Below are positions 52,137 to 61,697 of a DNA stretch of 64,000 bases, piece by piece. Origin of the DNA: a bacterium (GTDB taxonomy: Bacteria; Krumholzibacteriota; Krumholzibacteriia; LZORAL124-64-63); the NCBI GenBank assembly GCA_016703265.1, contig JADJCK010000001.1, positions 248,001-312,000 of the forward strand. Reading direction: 5' to 3'. A program made the translations under genes and the position numbers. The notes beneath the pieces were generated by a model. The model saw only the letters and a program-made list of their open reading frames with translations. It made no database searches and had not been told where the DNA came from. Numbering within the stretch: position 1 is the stretch's first letter; each line of letters starts with the position of its first letter.

Positions 52137-52979
52137 CTACCAGGCCCGCGAACCGACCAGGCGCAGTTCCAGCAGCCACACGCCATCGCTCGGGTCGTAA
52201 GCCAATTCGGGTTCAGCATCACTGGCAATCGCCGGCCGGAACTCATTCAGGTCCAAGCCGATACGCCGCATCTGGGCCTCGATGGCCAGGTACCCCCGAC
52301 CGAGCCGCTGGCGATAACCCAGCGTTCCCTGGAAACCAACGGCCGTCTGGGTGAGCGCCTCGGACCTGTCGGCCGTGGCCCGGCACACCATCAGGCCCAG
52401 CCCGCCGTAAGGATGGGAAGGCCAGGCGGTCAGGCGGGCTTCGAGTCCAAGGCTGCCGGTCAGGAACGTCAGGCGGTCGAATTGGTAGACCTCGCCCCCC
52501 TGCCCCAGCAGGGCTTCGGCGGCCACATTGGCGGCGCCACGGGAAAGGTCGCCGCGCAGCCACCACCTGCCATTTCCCAGCCGCCGGCCGGCAAAGGCGG
52601 TGATGGCTGTGCCCGGGTCCAACGTCGCGGTGAACCGGGAGGCGCTGAACCGCTCACGACCGTCCTCGCCCCAGGGCACGGTCACACCGGTGACCGTCTC
52701 AACCCGGAACAGGTCACCGCCGTCAAAGGCGCCGGCCCCAAGGCCGATCAACCAGCGTTCGCCGCCGGCGGTGAAGACGGGCGCGACCACGTCGGCCTCG
52801 ACCGGCTTGAGGACCGGAGCGGGCGCCGGCTTGGCCGGGGGCTTGCGGCGACCGGTGTCGCTGCGGTCCTGGGCGGCAGCCGGCGCAGCGGCGCCCAGGA
52901 GGATCGCCAGCGCGAACAGGCAGACCGGCAGTGTGAGCGGACCCCGAAAAACCATGCGGATGCCACGGCGCACACTCAT
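52137..52979 (-). CDS. Exported protein, possible outer-membrane beta-barrel
   Basis: A 280 aa protein with a signal peptide (GPLTLPVCLFALAILLGAAAPAAAQ) followed by a Pro/Ala/Lys-rich linker (RRKPPAKPAPAPVLKP). The rest consists of alternating segments rich in Gly, Arg and aromatic residues (FSASRFTATLDPGTAITAFAGRR, GGLGLMVCRATADRSE, GTLGYRQRLGRGYLAIEAQM), ending in LRLVGSRAW with a C-terminal aromatic residue, as in outer-membrane barrels. I do not recognise a family. Its ATG overlaps the stop of the DUF4837-like gene, so the two are coupled. Confidence 0.65.
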   Translation of the reverse strand: MSVRRGIRMVFRGPLTLPVCLFALAILLGAAAPAAAQDRSDTGRRKPPAKPAPAPVLKPVEADVVAPVFTAGGERWLIGLGAGAFDGGDLFRVETVTGVTVPWGEDGRERFSASRFTATLDPGTAITAFAGRRLGNGRWWLRGDLSRGAANVAAEALLGQGGEVYQFDRLTFLTGSLGLEARLTAWPSHPYGGLGLMVCRATADRSEALTQTAVGFQGTLGYRQRLGRGYLAIEAQMRRIGLDLNEFRPAIASDAEPELAYDPSDGVWLLELRLVGSRAW

Positions 52980-54085
52980 GACTTCGGTCCTTTCAGGGAG
53001 AACGTGCTGAGCACGGTCTCGAGGCGGCGGAAATGCGGCATCTTTTCCTGCCCGGGCGCATACACCAGAAGGTCCACGCAGTACAGCCGGCCGCGCTGGC
53101 GATCGGGAATGAACCAGCAGCGGAACGGGCCGCCGCCGGTGAAGTCGGTGCTGTTCCAGGCGCCCTCGAGCTTCACGCAGGCTACGTCGCCGATCGTGTC
53201 GCGGCTCCAGACGAAAGACTCGGGCACCAGTTCCTCCTTGTGGAGGGCCTGCCCCATTTCCGAGCGGATCGCGACCATCACGTCCGCGTCGGCCAGGAAC
53301 GCCGTCGGCTCGGGCGTCTCGCGCCAGCTGATCGTGATGCCGCGCGACGGGGCGGTGGTCATCAGTTCGAGCCCCGGGAAACCGTCGGGGCGGAACTGGT
53401 TCTGCCCGAAATCGCCCGGGATCTCGAGCCAGAATCCGAGATCGCGCCAGTAGCGGTCCATCAGCGCGGTGTGCAGACCGTCGTGCCGCTGCCGGCGCAG
53501 GATGCGTTCGCGATTGCTGTCGTCGATGATCTTGCGCAGCTTTTCGGTGCTGTTGCGCAGGATGCTGCTGATGCCATTGACGTCGCGCCCGACCACGATG
53601 ACTGCCAACTGGTAGGTGGACCACGGGTCGGGCACCTGCACGATGCCGCCCCCGGAGGCCTCCATCGTCTTCCACGCCTCGCTGGAAATCAGGCGCTTGG
53701 CCTGCTTCTCCACGGCGTTGCCGCTGCCCATCCGCACCAGCAGCACCGCATTCTTGTAGCCGCGCGCGGTTTCCCAGGTATCGGGTCCGAAGACATCGAC
53801 GTTGTACGTCGATTCCGGCTGGATGACGAAGGTGACCTCGGGGTTGAAGGCGCCGAGGAATCGTTCGGTGGCGGGTCGCAGCGCTTCGTCCGAGAGGGCG
53901 ATGGCGATGTCGCCATAGCCGCCGGCTGCCATGAGGATGGCCTTCTCGTCATTCATGCCGCAACCGCTCGCGCCGAGCAGGAGCAGCATGCCGAGCAGCA
54001 GCGCAGGGCGCAGCACCTGTAAAGAGCGACGGCCGGCGCCGGAGCGGCGGCCGGCCGTGCAATGGAAGAGTGCCAGTCGAACCAA
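52976..54085 (-). CDS. DUF4837-like lipoprotein
   Basis: A 369 aa lipoprotein with a lipobox (LLLGASGC, Cys near residue 42) after a long Arg-rich N terminus. The start is a TTG after TGAGGTG; a GTG at 54016 would give a shorter signal. The mature protein contains SAWKTMEASGGGIVQVPDPWSTYQLAVIVVG, ILRNSTEKLRKIIDDSNRERI and GITISWRETPEPTAFL. These resemble DUF4837 proteins of Bacteroidetes (unknown function, envelope-linked), an assignment from memory. It follows the anti-sigma gene by 61 bases and overlaps the exported-protein gene. Confidence 0.7.
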   Translation of the reverse strand: MVRLALFHCTAGRRSGAGRRSLQVLRPALLLGMLLLLGASGCGMNDEKAILMAAGGYGDIAIALSDEALRPATERFLGAFNPEVTFVIQPESTYNVDVFGPDTWETARGYKNAVLLVRMGSGNAVEKQAKRLISSEAWKTMEASGGGIVQVPDPWSTYQLAVIVVGRDVNGISSILRNSTEKLRKIIDDSNRERILRRQRHDGLHTALMDRYWRDLGFWLEIPGDFGQNQFRPDGFPGLELMTTAPSRGITISWRETPEPTAFLADADVMVAIRSEMGQALHKEELVPESFVWSRDTIGDVACVKLEGAWNSTDFTGGGPFRCWFIPDRQRGRLYCVDLLVYAPGQEKMPHFRRLETVLSTFSLKGPKS

Positions 54086-54146
54086 CGCGACACACCTCAG
54101 GACGACGGAACCTGCCGGCGACAGCCCGCAGGGGCCGCCGCGCGGG

Positions 54147-54911
54147 TCAGCGGTTGACGCCTGTATCTAGGCTGCGTCCCCCGGTCGTGTCAAGCTGGGC
54201 CTTCAGGCGGCGCAGTTCCAGCTGCGTCCGGAGCAGCTGGCTCGCCAGCTGTTCGTTCTGCACACGCAGCTGCTGGATCTTGCGCAGATCCTCGATCCGG
54301 TCGCCTGACCAGCCACGATCGATGGCCGTACCGGTCGGGATCGCGCGGCTTCCGGTGGAGACGTTGCGCTGGATACCCGCGCCGTACAGGCTGCTCCCGC
54401 GAGGCGCACCGAACAACGAACGCCGGTCGGCCCGCCCTGCGACCGCGACGGCATCCGTAGCCGCATTGTCCGCGGCCGGCAACGCCGAAGCGGAGACCAC
54501 GGCAGGCGCCGGTCGGCCGGACGCAGCCGCAACCATCGGCACCGATGACCGCTCCGGTCCCAGGAAGACCGCAAACGCCAGCACCGCAGCCAGCCCGATG
54601 GACGTAGCCGCCCCGAAGGCGGGCAGCCAGGCGTTGCGTCGCGAAGCAGATTCCTCCTGCCACGGGTACGCCGTTTCACCCGCCCGCTGCTGCAGGGCCT
54701 GGTTCAGGCGCAGCTGGAGTTTCCAGTCGAAGTTGTCGGGCAATTGCGGCTCGCTGGCCGCCATCAGGCGCCGCCCGAGCACCAGGTCCTCGCGGAACGA
54801 CTGGCACTCGCGGCACTTGTCCACGTGATCACGCAAGCCGGCGGTGGCATCCGGGGGCAGCAACCCGTCCATGTCGCGGCTGAGATAGTCCCTGGCTTTG
54901 CTGCATCGCAT
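54147..54911 (-). CDS. Anti-sigma factor with zinc-finger (zf-HC2) domain
   Basis: A 254 aa membrane protein. The N-terminal cytosolic domain has MRCSKARDYLSRDMDGLLP and the H-x3-C-x2-C motif HVDKCREC, the ZAS/zf-HC2 fold that holds ECF sigma factors. One membrane helix follows (AATSIGLAAVLAFAVFLG). The periplasmic part is variable, and the end is a coiled coil (RKIQQLRVQNEQLASQLLRTQLELRRLKAQL). The ATG at 54911 has AAAGGA upstream; a GTG at 54932 overlaps the sigma stop. The gene lies directly downstream of its probable cognate sigma factor. Confidence 0.85.
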   Translation of the reverse strand: MRCSKARDYLSRDMDGLLPPDATAGLRDHVDKCRECQSFREDLVLGRRLMAASEPQLPDNFDWKLQLRLNQALQQRAGETAYPWQEESASRRNAWLPAFGAATSIGLAAVLAFAVFLGPERSSVPMVAAASGRPAPAVVSASALPAADNAATDAVAVAGRADRRSLFGAPRGSSLYGAGIQRNVSTGSRAIPTGTAIDRGWSGDRIEDLRKIQQLRVQNEQLASQLLRTQLELRRLKAQLDTTGGRSLDTGVNR

Positions 54912-54928
54912 CGTGGGGGTCCTTTCCA

Positions 54929-55636
54929 TCACTCGTCTTCGGTCGGCGCGTTGTCTTCCGCGGCCGCCCGGGCCTCGATTTCCTCGAGTTCCGCCAGCAA
55001 CGACTCGTTCTTAAGCATGGGCTTGATCAGAGCCCGGAACCGCGTGCGCGCGCGGTTGATGCGCGAGCGGACGGTGCCGAGCTTCAGCCCCGTGACCTGC
55101 TGGATCTCTTCGTAACTGAGCTGTTCGACTTCACGCAGCAGGAACGGGATCCGGTACCGCTCGGGGATCTTCTCGGTGGCTTCGGCGATCAGCCTGCCGA
55201 GTTCCTCGCGCTGGATGCCGCTGCTGGTGTCGGCACGCGCATCGGCCGGATCGACCGGGATCTCGTCGTCTTCGGGCGCCGGGTTCAGGCTGATCATGTG
55301 CGGCCGCCGCGAGCGCTGCCGCATCTTGTTGCGCACGAGGTTGGTCGCGATGGTGAAGACCCAGGTCGAGAAGCGGGCGATCTCGCGGTACTTGTCCGCG
55401 TGGATGTAGACCCGGATCAGGGTTTCCTGGGTCAGTTCCTCCGCCAACGCGGGTTCCTTGACCATGCGCATGATGAAGCTGTACAACCGGCCCTTGTAGC
55501 GGTGCACGATCTCGTCGAACGCCCGCTTCTGGCCCTGCTGGACCATGACGATGAGATCCTCGTCACGGACCTCGCGCAGCGCTGCCCGGCGCTGGCGGGG
55601 ATCTTCGAAGTGGTTGTTTTCACGCGACAGGTTCAC
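54929..55636 (-). CDS. ECF-family RNA polymerase sigma factor (RpoE-like)
   Basis: A 235 aa sigma factor with region 2 (FDEIVHRYKGRLYSFIMRMVKEPALAEELTQETLIRVYI and FSTWVFTIATNLVRNKMRQ) and region 4 (LSYEEIQQVTGLKLGTVRSRINRARTRF). There are about 30 extra residues at the N terminus and an acidic tail (ELEEIEARAAAEDNAPTEDE), both longer than the minimal ECF size. It lies upstream of the zf-HC2 anti-sigma gene, with about 18 bases between. The pair points to control of an envelope response. Confidence 0.92.
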   Translation of the reverse strand: MNLSRENNHFEDPRQRRAALREVRDEDLIVMVQQGQKRAFDEIVHRYKGRLYSFIMRMVKEPALAEELTQETLIRVYIHADKYREIARFSTWVFTIATNLVRNKMRQRSRRPHMISLNPAPEDDEIPVDPADARADTSSGIQREELGRLIAEATEKIPERYRIPFLLREVEQLSYEEIQQVTGLKLGTVRSRINRARTRFRALIKPMLKNESLLAELEEIEARAAAEDNAPTEDE

Positions 55637-55679
55637 CGCAGACTCCTGACGACAACCGGGAAACGGAACCGCAGGCGCT

Positions 55680-56486
55680 TCAACGCGGCCCGGAACCGGA
55701 AGTTCCCGGATTCGGTTCCCGCGTTGCGGACGCCCCGGGGCCGAGGACCTCAGCCAGCGGCCACCAGGGAAGGAACACCTCCGCCGGAACGCCCAGGGCC
55801 GCCCGCCGGGCTGTCGGCAGGACCTCCAGCCGGCCCGGGCGCCTGGTCGAGCGCACGTGCAACTGTCCGGGCATTCCCATGGGTGACACGGTCAGGCGCT
55901 CCCCCGGGCCGCCGCCGCCACGACCGCGCCGGGCCTGGGCCCGCCGGAACGCCGGCACGGGGGTGCCGCCCACCTCCGGCGAGGCCGCGGGATCGGCCGC
56001 CAGTACGAGCCGGCGGCTGCCGCTCCGGCCGGCCGCCGTGGACCAGGCGGGATCGGTCACCGCGCGGGCGAGTGCCGCCAGCCCTGCCGGGGGGGCCTGC
56101 CATTCGCGGTCCCACGCCCCATAGAGGCCTTCATCCCCCTGCCCCGTCACCAGGGTCCAGCCCCGGCCGACCCGAGCCAGGAGGTCGGCAGGCGCACCTG
56201 CGCCGGGGTCGGCGCCGGCGTCATCGACCATGAGGTCCACCCGCAGGTCGCCGGCAGGCCCGGTCACCCACGCGGCCCGGCCCGAGGCCTGGCGCCCGCG
56301 CGCTTCGACGCCCCAATCGGCAAGCACGAGGGGCAGGGCTGCGACAGGCGCCGCGGCGGGAGAATCGGGAGTCGCCCCAGGCTGATCCTGGGCGGCGACG
56401 GGCACCGCCACCAGCCCGAGCAGGGTGGCAGCGAGCCAGGCCAGCCGCCGCAGATTGCAGCCGCCCGTGCCGTGGGCCTGGTTCAA
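55680..56486 (-). CDS. Secreted protein of unknown function
   Basis: A 268 aa protein with a signal peptide (LAWLAATLLGLVAVPVAAQ). The mature sequence is rich in Ala, Gly, Pro and Arg, with a phrase LRVDLMVDD and LHVRSTRRPGRLEVLP that could form strands, in the manner of LolA/DUF4292-type lipid-binding proteins; this likeness is weak. Its ATG overlaps the stop of the TPR gene (56483-56486), so it is translationally coupled to it and upstream of the ECF sigma gene. Confidence 0.65.
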   Translation of the reverse strand: MNQAHGTGGCNLRRLAWLAATLLGLVAVPVAAQDQPGATPDSPAAAPVAALPLVLADWGVEARGRQASGRAAWVTGPAGDLRVDLMVDDAGADPGAGAPADLLARVGRGWTLVTGQGDEGLYGAWDREWQAPPAGLAALARAVTDPAWSTAAGRSGSRRLVLAADPAASPEVGGTPVPAFRRAQARRGRGGGGPGERLTVSPMGMPGQLHVRSTRRPGRLEVLPTARRAALGVPAEVFLPWWPLAEVLGPGASATREPNPGTSGSGPR

Positions 56487-58318
56487 CGCTTCCCGGCCGC
56501 CGCCGGCTCGAGCTCACGCAGAACGCCCTTGAGGCGCTCGGCGTCGCCGCCGAAGGACAGCGCGCGACGCAACACGTCCACGGCCTGGTCGCGCTGGCCG
56601 CTGGCCTTGAGCACCATGCCGAGGTGCTCGAGGATCACGGGATCCTCCGGCAGCACGTTCACGGCCTGGATGAGGTAGTCGAGCGCGCCCTCGAAACGAC
56701 CCTGCCGATAGAGCACCCAGCCGAGCGAGTCGAGGTAGGCGCCGTTGCCGGGGTCGGCCGCCAGAGCCTGCCGCACCATCTGCTCGGCGCGGTCGAGATC
56801 GAGCGCCTTCTCGGCCAGGAAGTAACCCAGCGTGTTGGCCACCTCGGCGTTGTCGGGGAATTCGCGGCGCAGACGCTCGAGCTCCTCGCGGGCCTCGGTA
56901 TCCTCTCCGAGGTCATCGTGGCAGAGGCTCTTCTGGATCAGCGCGCCGAGACGCAATTCCTCGTCGGCGGCCGCGAGCCCGAAGTTCTCGGCCGCGCGCA
57001 TCAGGTCGCCGGCGGCGCGGAACCCGTAGCCGAGGATCATGTGACCGCCCGTGTCCTGCTCCTGGATGAGTGCCGCCGCTGCGACACAGTGATCCATGAG
57101 TTCGCGACGTCGCTCGGCCAGCGCCGCCTCGGCCGCTCCAGCGGGCTGCTTCTCGCGCGCGACGAGCAGGGCGCGAATGCACGCGAGGCGCACCTCGCCG
57201 TCGTCCGGCCCCAGTTCCACCGCCTTGCGGTACGAGCGAAGGGCCGCGTTCCAGTCCTCACCGTTCTCGGCGACCTTGCCCTTGAGGAACCACGCGCGCG
57301 CCGCCTCCGGCCATCGCGCCAGCATGCGCTCGACCAGCGCCGAACCGGCTGCCTCCTGCCCGGTTCCCAGCAGCATGCGGCCCAGCCAGAGCGAGGGGTT
57401 CAACTGCAGTTCCCCGCGCTCGGACATGGGCAGCAGCAGGGCGATGGCCTTGTCGACCTTCTGCTGGCGCGCGTAGAAGTCGGCCAATTCGACGACGAAC
57501 GAATCGGCAGGCAGGTCCTCGCCTGTGTCCACTGCACTTTCCCCGTCGCCGAACCCCGGCGTCGCAGCGCCGGTGCCGAAACGGAGATCGGCTTCGCGGG
57601 CCGCGGCCGCAGCTTCGGTGTCGTGGCCCTCGGCCGCCAGGGCGCGCAGGCGCACCAACCAGAGCGCCGGGCGGTCCGGGGCCACCGCGATCGCCTCGGC
57701 CATCCACGGCGCCAGTTCGGCGGTCCGGGATCGGCGTTGCAGGATACCGGCCATCTCGAGGTAGAGGTCGCCCGCGGCTTCCGGGCTGCGAGCCACGCCT
57801 TCGCGCAGCAGTTCGAGTGCGCGATCGGTCTTGCCGCCTTCGTCGAGCAGTGCAGCCTCCGCCACGAGCAGGGCGAGCGACTCGTCGCCCTGGGCCCTCA
57901 ACTGGCGCAGGTCGGCCAACGCGCCGGCATCGTTGCCGCTCCGCGCCAGCAGGCTGGAACGGCGCAGCCTGAACGAAGTGGAATCGGGGAAGTCGAGGAC
58001 GAGCTTGTCCATGACGGTCAGGGCGTCCCGCAGGTAGCCCTCGGCGGCCAGGGCCGCCTGGAAATCCAGTGCGATGGTCGTCGCTTCGGGCTGCGAACGG
58101 TAGGCCTGGTGCAGCAACGGCAGAGCGTCCGCCGTGCGGCCTTCGGCGAGCAACCGGTGGCCGAGCAGCCAGCTCGCGGCGACGCCGTAGGGAACGTTCT
58201 CGTCGGGCTCGGCAACGGCGGCGGCACCGCCGGCCGGGTCTTCCGGCAGGGCGGCGGCCGACGATGGCTGTACCGACAGGGTCAGTCCGAACACGGCCAG
58301 CAGGAGAATAATGCGCAC
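56483..58318 (-). CDS. Exported tetratricopeptide-repeat protein
   Basis: A 611 aa protein with a signal peptide (MRIILLLAVFGLTLSVQPSSAA). About a dozen TPR-like helical pairs follow, with clear units at WLLGHRLLAEGRTADALPLLHQAY, WNAALRSYRKAVELGPDDGEVR and AEQMVRQALAADPGNGAYLDSLGWVLYRQGRFEGALDYL. The last is the usual best-conserved unit in bacterial periplasmic TPR proteins. It probably acts as a periplasmic scaffold. It is coupled to the secreted unknown downstream and begins 51 bases after rnc. Confidence 0.88.
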   Translation of the reverse strand: MRIILLLAVFGLTLSVQPSSAAALPEDPAGGAAAVAEPDENVPYGVAASWLLGHRLLAEGRTADALPLLHQAYRSQPEATTIALDFQAALAAEGYLRDALTVMDKLVLDFPDSTSFRLRRSSLLARSGNDAGALADLRQLRAQGDESLALLVAEAALLDEGGKTDRALELLREGVARSPEAAGDLYLEMAGILQRRSRTAELAPWMAEAIAVAPDRPALWLVRLRALAAEGHDTEAAAAAREADLRFGTGAATPGFGDGESAVDTGEDLPADSFVVELADFYARQQKVDKAIALLLPMSERGELQLNPSLWLGRMLLGTGQEAAGSALVERMLARWPEAARAWFLKGKVAENGEDWNAALRSYRKAVELGPDDGEVRLACIRALLVAREKQPAGAAEAALAERRRELMDHCVAAAALIQEQDTGGHMILGYGFRAAGDLMRAAENFGLAAADEELRLGALIQKSLCHDDLGEDTEAREELERLRREFPDNAEVANTLGYFLAEKALDLDRAEQMVRQALAADPGNGAYLDSLGWVLYRQGRFEGALDYLIQAVNVLPEDPVILEHLGMVLKASGQRDQAVDVLRRALSFGGDAERLKGVLRELEPAAAGKR

Positions 58319-58369
58319 CAGGACTCCTTCGGGTCGGCGCGGGCGGCCGCTGCCGCGGGCGGGTACGAC

Positions 58370-59182
58370 TCAGGAATCGGCAGAACCCGGGAAACCCTGA
58401 CCTTGTTCCAGCGCAGCCAGCGCCGCCGCCGCCGCGGTCTGCTCCGCGGCCTTCTTGTTGCGGCCTTCCCCCACCCCGAGCACGCGACCGTCGAACGAGA
58501 CGGCCACCCGGAACACACGGTCGTGATCCGGGCCTTCCACCGCCACCACGCGGTACCGGGGCGGCGTCTTGTGCTCGGCCTGGATCAGTTCCTGGAGGCG
58601 GCTCTTGTAGTTGCGCTCGGAGCGGCTGGTGAGGACACGGTCCGCACCATCCAGCAGGATCCTCTGGATGACCCCGCGGGCCGCTTCGAGGCCGCCGTCC
58701 AGGTAGACGGCTCCGATGATGGCCTCGGTGGTGTCGGCGAGGATCGAGGAGCGCTCCCGCCCACCGGTCGCCGCTTCACTCCTGCTCATGAGGATATGCA
58801 CGCCCAGGTCGTGCTCTCCGGCCACCTCGGACAGGCAGGCGCCGCAGACCAGAAGCGACTTCATCTTGGTCAGGTCGCCCTCGGAGCAGTCGCCGAAATG
58901 GCGGTACAAGTGTTCGTTGACGATCAGGCCGAGCACGGCGTCGCCGAGGAACTCGAGCCGCTCGTTCGAGCTGCCGCGTTCCTGTCCGGTGACGTGGACA
59001 TGGGAGCGGTGGAGAAGCGCGTTGGCCAGCAGGGTGCGATCGACGAAGCTGTAGTCGATCTTCTCCTCGAGGGCAAGCAGACTGGCTTCGTCAATGGCGG
59101 TGCCGTCGTCCCCGCCGGGAGCGATGACAACCGCACGGCTGCGGCGGCCCAGGATTGCCTGGAAAATCGAAGTCCAGCGCAT
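58370..59182 (-). CDS. rnc: Ribonuclease III
   Basis: RNase III (270 aa) cleaves double-stranded RNA, including the rRNA precursor. The catalytic signature is [21 protein letters not shown], with [15 protein letters not shown] as the second acidic site. The double-stranded RNA-binding domain ([20 protein letters not shown] to [19 protein letters not shown]) is complete. An N-terminal extension of about 35 residues precedes it. It lies 24 bases after fabF, as in many fab clusters. Confidence 0.96.
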   Translation of the reverse strand: MRWTSIFQAILGRRSRAVVIAPGGDDGTAIDEASLLALEEKIDYSFVDRTLLANALLHRSHVHVTGQERGSSNERLEFLGDAVLGLIVNEHLYRHFGDCSEGDLTKMKSLLVCGACLSEVAGEHDLGVHILMSRSEAATGGRERSSILADTTEAIIGAVYLDGGLEAARGVIQRILLDGADRVLTSRSERNYKSRLQELIQAEHKTPPRYRVVAVEGPDHDRVFRVAVSFDGRVLGVGEGRNKKAAEQTAAAAALAALEQGQGFPGSADS

Positions 59183-59206
59183 GGGCCGACGATCCCGTCC
59201 TTCCGT

Positions 59207-60466
59207 CTACCCCCGGGCGCCGAAACAGAGCGTGACGTTGTGACCGCCGAACCCGAACGAGTTCGACAGGGCATACGCCACCTTCTGTTTCACCGCCGTA
59301 TTCGGGCAGGAGTCGAGATCGCACTCCGGGTCCGGGTTCTCGAGGTTGATCGTGGGCGGCAGCACGCCGTCGCGCAGCGCCATCACCGTGATCACGGCCT
59401 CGACGCCGCCGGCGGCGCCGAGCAGGTGGCCGATCATGGACTTGGTGGAGCTGATCTTCAGCTGCTTCGCATGCTCCCCGAAGACCTGCTTGATGGCGCG
59501 TGTCTCGACCATGTCGTTGAAGTGCGTCGACGTGCCGTGCGCGTTGATGTAGCCGACCTGCTCGGGGCGAAGCCCGGCGTCGGCCAGCGCCCCGCGCATG
59601 GAGCCGATGGCGCCGACGCCGTCGTTGTCGGGCTGCGTCATGTGGTAGGCGTCGCCGGTCATGCCATAGCCGCAGATGCGTCCATGGATGGTGGCGCCGC
59701 GCGCCAGGGCATGTTCCTCGGACTCGAGGATGATGATGCCGGCACCCTCGCCGAGCACGAAGCCGTCGCGGTCGCGGTCGAACGGCCGGCTGGCGCGATG
59801 CGGTTCGTCGTTGCGCGAAGACAGGGCTTTCATGTTCGCAAAACCGCTGAGCGCCATCGGGCTCACGGCAGCCTCGGTGCCGCCGCAGATCATGACGTCG
59901 GCCTTGCCGAGGCGGATCTGGTCGAACGCCGCGCCGATCGCATGCCCACCGGAGGCACAGGCGCTGACGGTGCAGAAGTTTGCGCCGCGATAGCCGTAGC
60001 GGATGGAGACGAGTCCGGCCGCCATGTCGCCGATCATCATCGGGATGAACAACGGCGACACCGCGCGCGGGCCGCGCGCCACCAGCTTGCTGTGCTGTTC
60101 CTCGAAGGTGATCATGCCGCCGATGCCCGAGCCGATGATGACGCCGGCGCGGAACGGGTCGGCGGGCGCCTTGACCCCTGTGGCATCGGCCAGCCCGGCC
60201 TGCTCCATCGCCTGCGCGGAGGCGGCCATGGCCAGGTGGACGAAGCGGTCGGCCTTGCGGGCCTCCTTCGGGTCCATGATGGTCTCGGGGTCCAGACCCT
60301 TGACCTGGGCCGCGAACGTGGTCTTGTAATCGGACACGTTCTCGAAACCCTGCAGCGGCGCAACGCCGCCCTGGCCGGCAAGCATGGCCGCCCAGCTGGT
60401 CTCGCGGTCAAGACCGACGGCCGTGACCATGCCCATTCCCGTAACGACGACAGAACGCGCGGCCAA
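59207..60466 (-). CDS. fabF: Beta-ketoacyl-ACP synthase II
   Basis: FabF (419 aa) elongates fatty acids by condensing malonyl-ACP with acyl-ACP. It has the catalytic Cys in FCTVSACASGGHAIGAA and the two active histidines in NAHGTSTHFND and STKSMIGHLLGAAGG; the end is NSFGFGGHNVTLCFG. The start has an AGG-rich stretch upstream. It follows acpP by 144 bases and precedes rnc. Confidence 0.97.
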   Translation of the reverse strand: MAARSVVVTGMGMVTAVGLDRETSWAAMLAGQGGVAPLQGFENVSDYKTTFAAQVKGLDPETIMDPKEARKADRFVHLAMAASAQAMEQAGLADATGVKAPADPFRAGVIIGSGIGGMITFEEQHSKLVARGPRAVSPLFIPMMIGDMAAGLVSIRYGYRGANFCTVSACASGGHAIGAAFDQIRLGKADVMICGGTEAAVSPMALSGFANMKALSSRNDEPHRASRPFDRDRDGFVLGEGAGIIILESEEHALARGATIHGRICGYGMTGDAYHMTQPDNDGVGAIGSMRGALADAGLRPEQVGYINAHGTSTHFNDMVETRAIKQVFGEHAKQLKISSTKSMIGHLLGAAGGVEAVITVMALRDGVLPPTINLENPDPECDLDSCPNTAVKQKVAYALSNSFGFGGHNVTLCFGARG

Positions 60467-60610
60467 GGCGCTACCTCCGTGAATTCCGGCCTCCCGGGCG
60501 CCAGCAGGCGACCGGGAACCTTCGGGTTCACCCGGGCAGCGCCGAACGCGCCCCCGGGGGGACCTGCGGGTGCCGCGAAAAAGACACCCGTCCGTCCGGA
60601 CCGCGGGACG

Positions 60611-60847
60611 CTACTCGAGGTTGGCTTCGAGATAGTCGATGGCGTCCTGCACGGTGCGCAGCTTCTCCTGATCCTCTTCCGGGATCGTGATGTTGAACTG
60701 CTCCTCGAGGTCCATCACCAGCTCGACGGTGTCCAGCGAGTCGGCGCCCAGGTCCTCGGTGAACGAGGCCTCGGGGGTGATCTGCTCGGGGTTGACCGAG
60801 AGCTTGCGCTGGATGATCTCGTAAACCTGTTCCTGGATCGACGCCAT
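60611..60847 (-). CDS. acpP: Acyl carrier protein
   Basis: ACP (78 aa), acidic and helical. The phosphopantetheine site is [12 protein letters not shown] with Ser37. It carries growing acyl chains for FabF, FabG and PlsX. It is located between fabG and fabF. The start lies after GGAGGG. Confidence 0.98.
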   Translation of the reverse strand: MASIQEQVYEIIQRKLSVNPEQITPEASFTEDLGADSLDTVELVMDLEEQFNITIPEEDQEKLRTVQDAIDYLEANLE

Positions 60848-60946
60848 GTCGGTGTACCCTCCGGGGGTTCTGGTTCTTGTGACTCTCTACTTCACTGATC
60901 TACTCAGAAAAGGGACCGTGTATCGCTGTCCCCTGCGAACTCACTA

Positions 60947-61678
60947 CTAGCCGATCATGCCCCCGTCCACCACCAGGACCTGCCCGGTGATGTACGCGGC
61001 CTCCGGTGACAACAGGAACCTCACGACGCCGGCGATGTCCCGCGTCTCGCCGAAGCGCTTGAGCGGGATGCGATCGAGCATGTCCTGCCGGACTTTCTCC
61101 GGCAGATCGGCGGTCATGTCGGTGACAATGTACCCCGGCGCCACCGCATTGCACGTCACATTGCGGCTCCCGAGTTCCTTGGCGACCGATTTCGTCAGGG
61201 CGATGATGCCCGCCTTCGAGGCCGCATAGTTGGCCTGTCCGGCGTTCCCCGTCAACCCGATGACAGAGGTGATGTTGACGATCCGCCCCTGACGCTGCCG
61301 CATCATAATGGGGGCCACCGCCCTTGTAAAGTAGAAGGTACCATTCAAGTTGACGTCGAGCGGCGCCTGCCACTGCTCGGGGGTCATGCGCACGATCAGC
61401 CCGTCGCGGGTGACGCCGGCGTTGTTGACCAGCCCGTAGATGCTCCCGAACGCCGCCTGCGCGGCGGTGGCGATGCGCTGGGCGTCCTCCCAGCTGCCGA
61501 TGTCGCCCGGGCAGGCCAGGCACTTGTCCGGGCCGCCGAGTTCCGTCGCGAGCGATTCCAGCTTTTCAGCCGACCGGGCGACCAGCACCAGCGGCATCCC
61601 GGCGGCGGCCAGTTCCCGCGCGATGGCCTCGCCGATCCCGCGGCTGGCTCCGGTGACGATGACGGCTCCCTGGCTCAT
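60947..61678 (-). CDS. fabG: 3-oxoacyl-ACP reductase
   Basis: FabG (243 aa), NADPH-dependent short-chain reductase. It has the GASRGIGEAIA cofactor motif, the NNAGVTRD strand, and the catalytic Ser/Tyr/Lys in NITSVIG and YAASK. It lies between fabD and acpP, 19 bases after fabD, 99 bases before acpP. Confidence 0.97.
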   Translation of the reverse strand: MSQGAVIVTGASRGIGEAIARELAAAGMPLVLVARSAEKLESLATELGGPDKCLACPGDIGSWEDAQRIATAAQAAFGSIYGLVNNAGVTRDGLIVRMTPEQWQAPLDVNLNGTFYFTRAVAPIMMRQRQGRIVNITSVIGLTGNAGQANYAASKAGIIALTKSVAKELGSRNVTCNAVAPGYIVTDMTADLPEKVRQDMLDRIPLKRFGETRDIAGVVRFLLSPEAAYITGQVLVVDGGMIG

Positions 61679-61697
61679 GATCGGCTCCAGATCGGGT

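Noticed and set aside
56624..60898. A 1424-codon open frame on the plus strand
   Set aside because: It is antisense to the TPR gene, rnc, fabF and acpP, which are certain. Long antisense frames are expected at this GC content; its protein is rich in Arg, Gly, His and Val with no domain.
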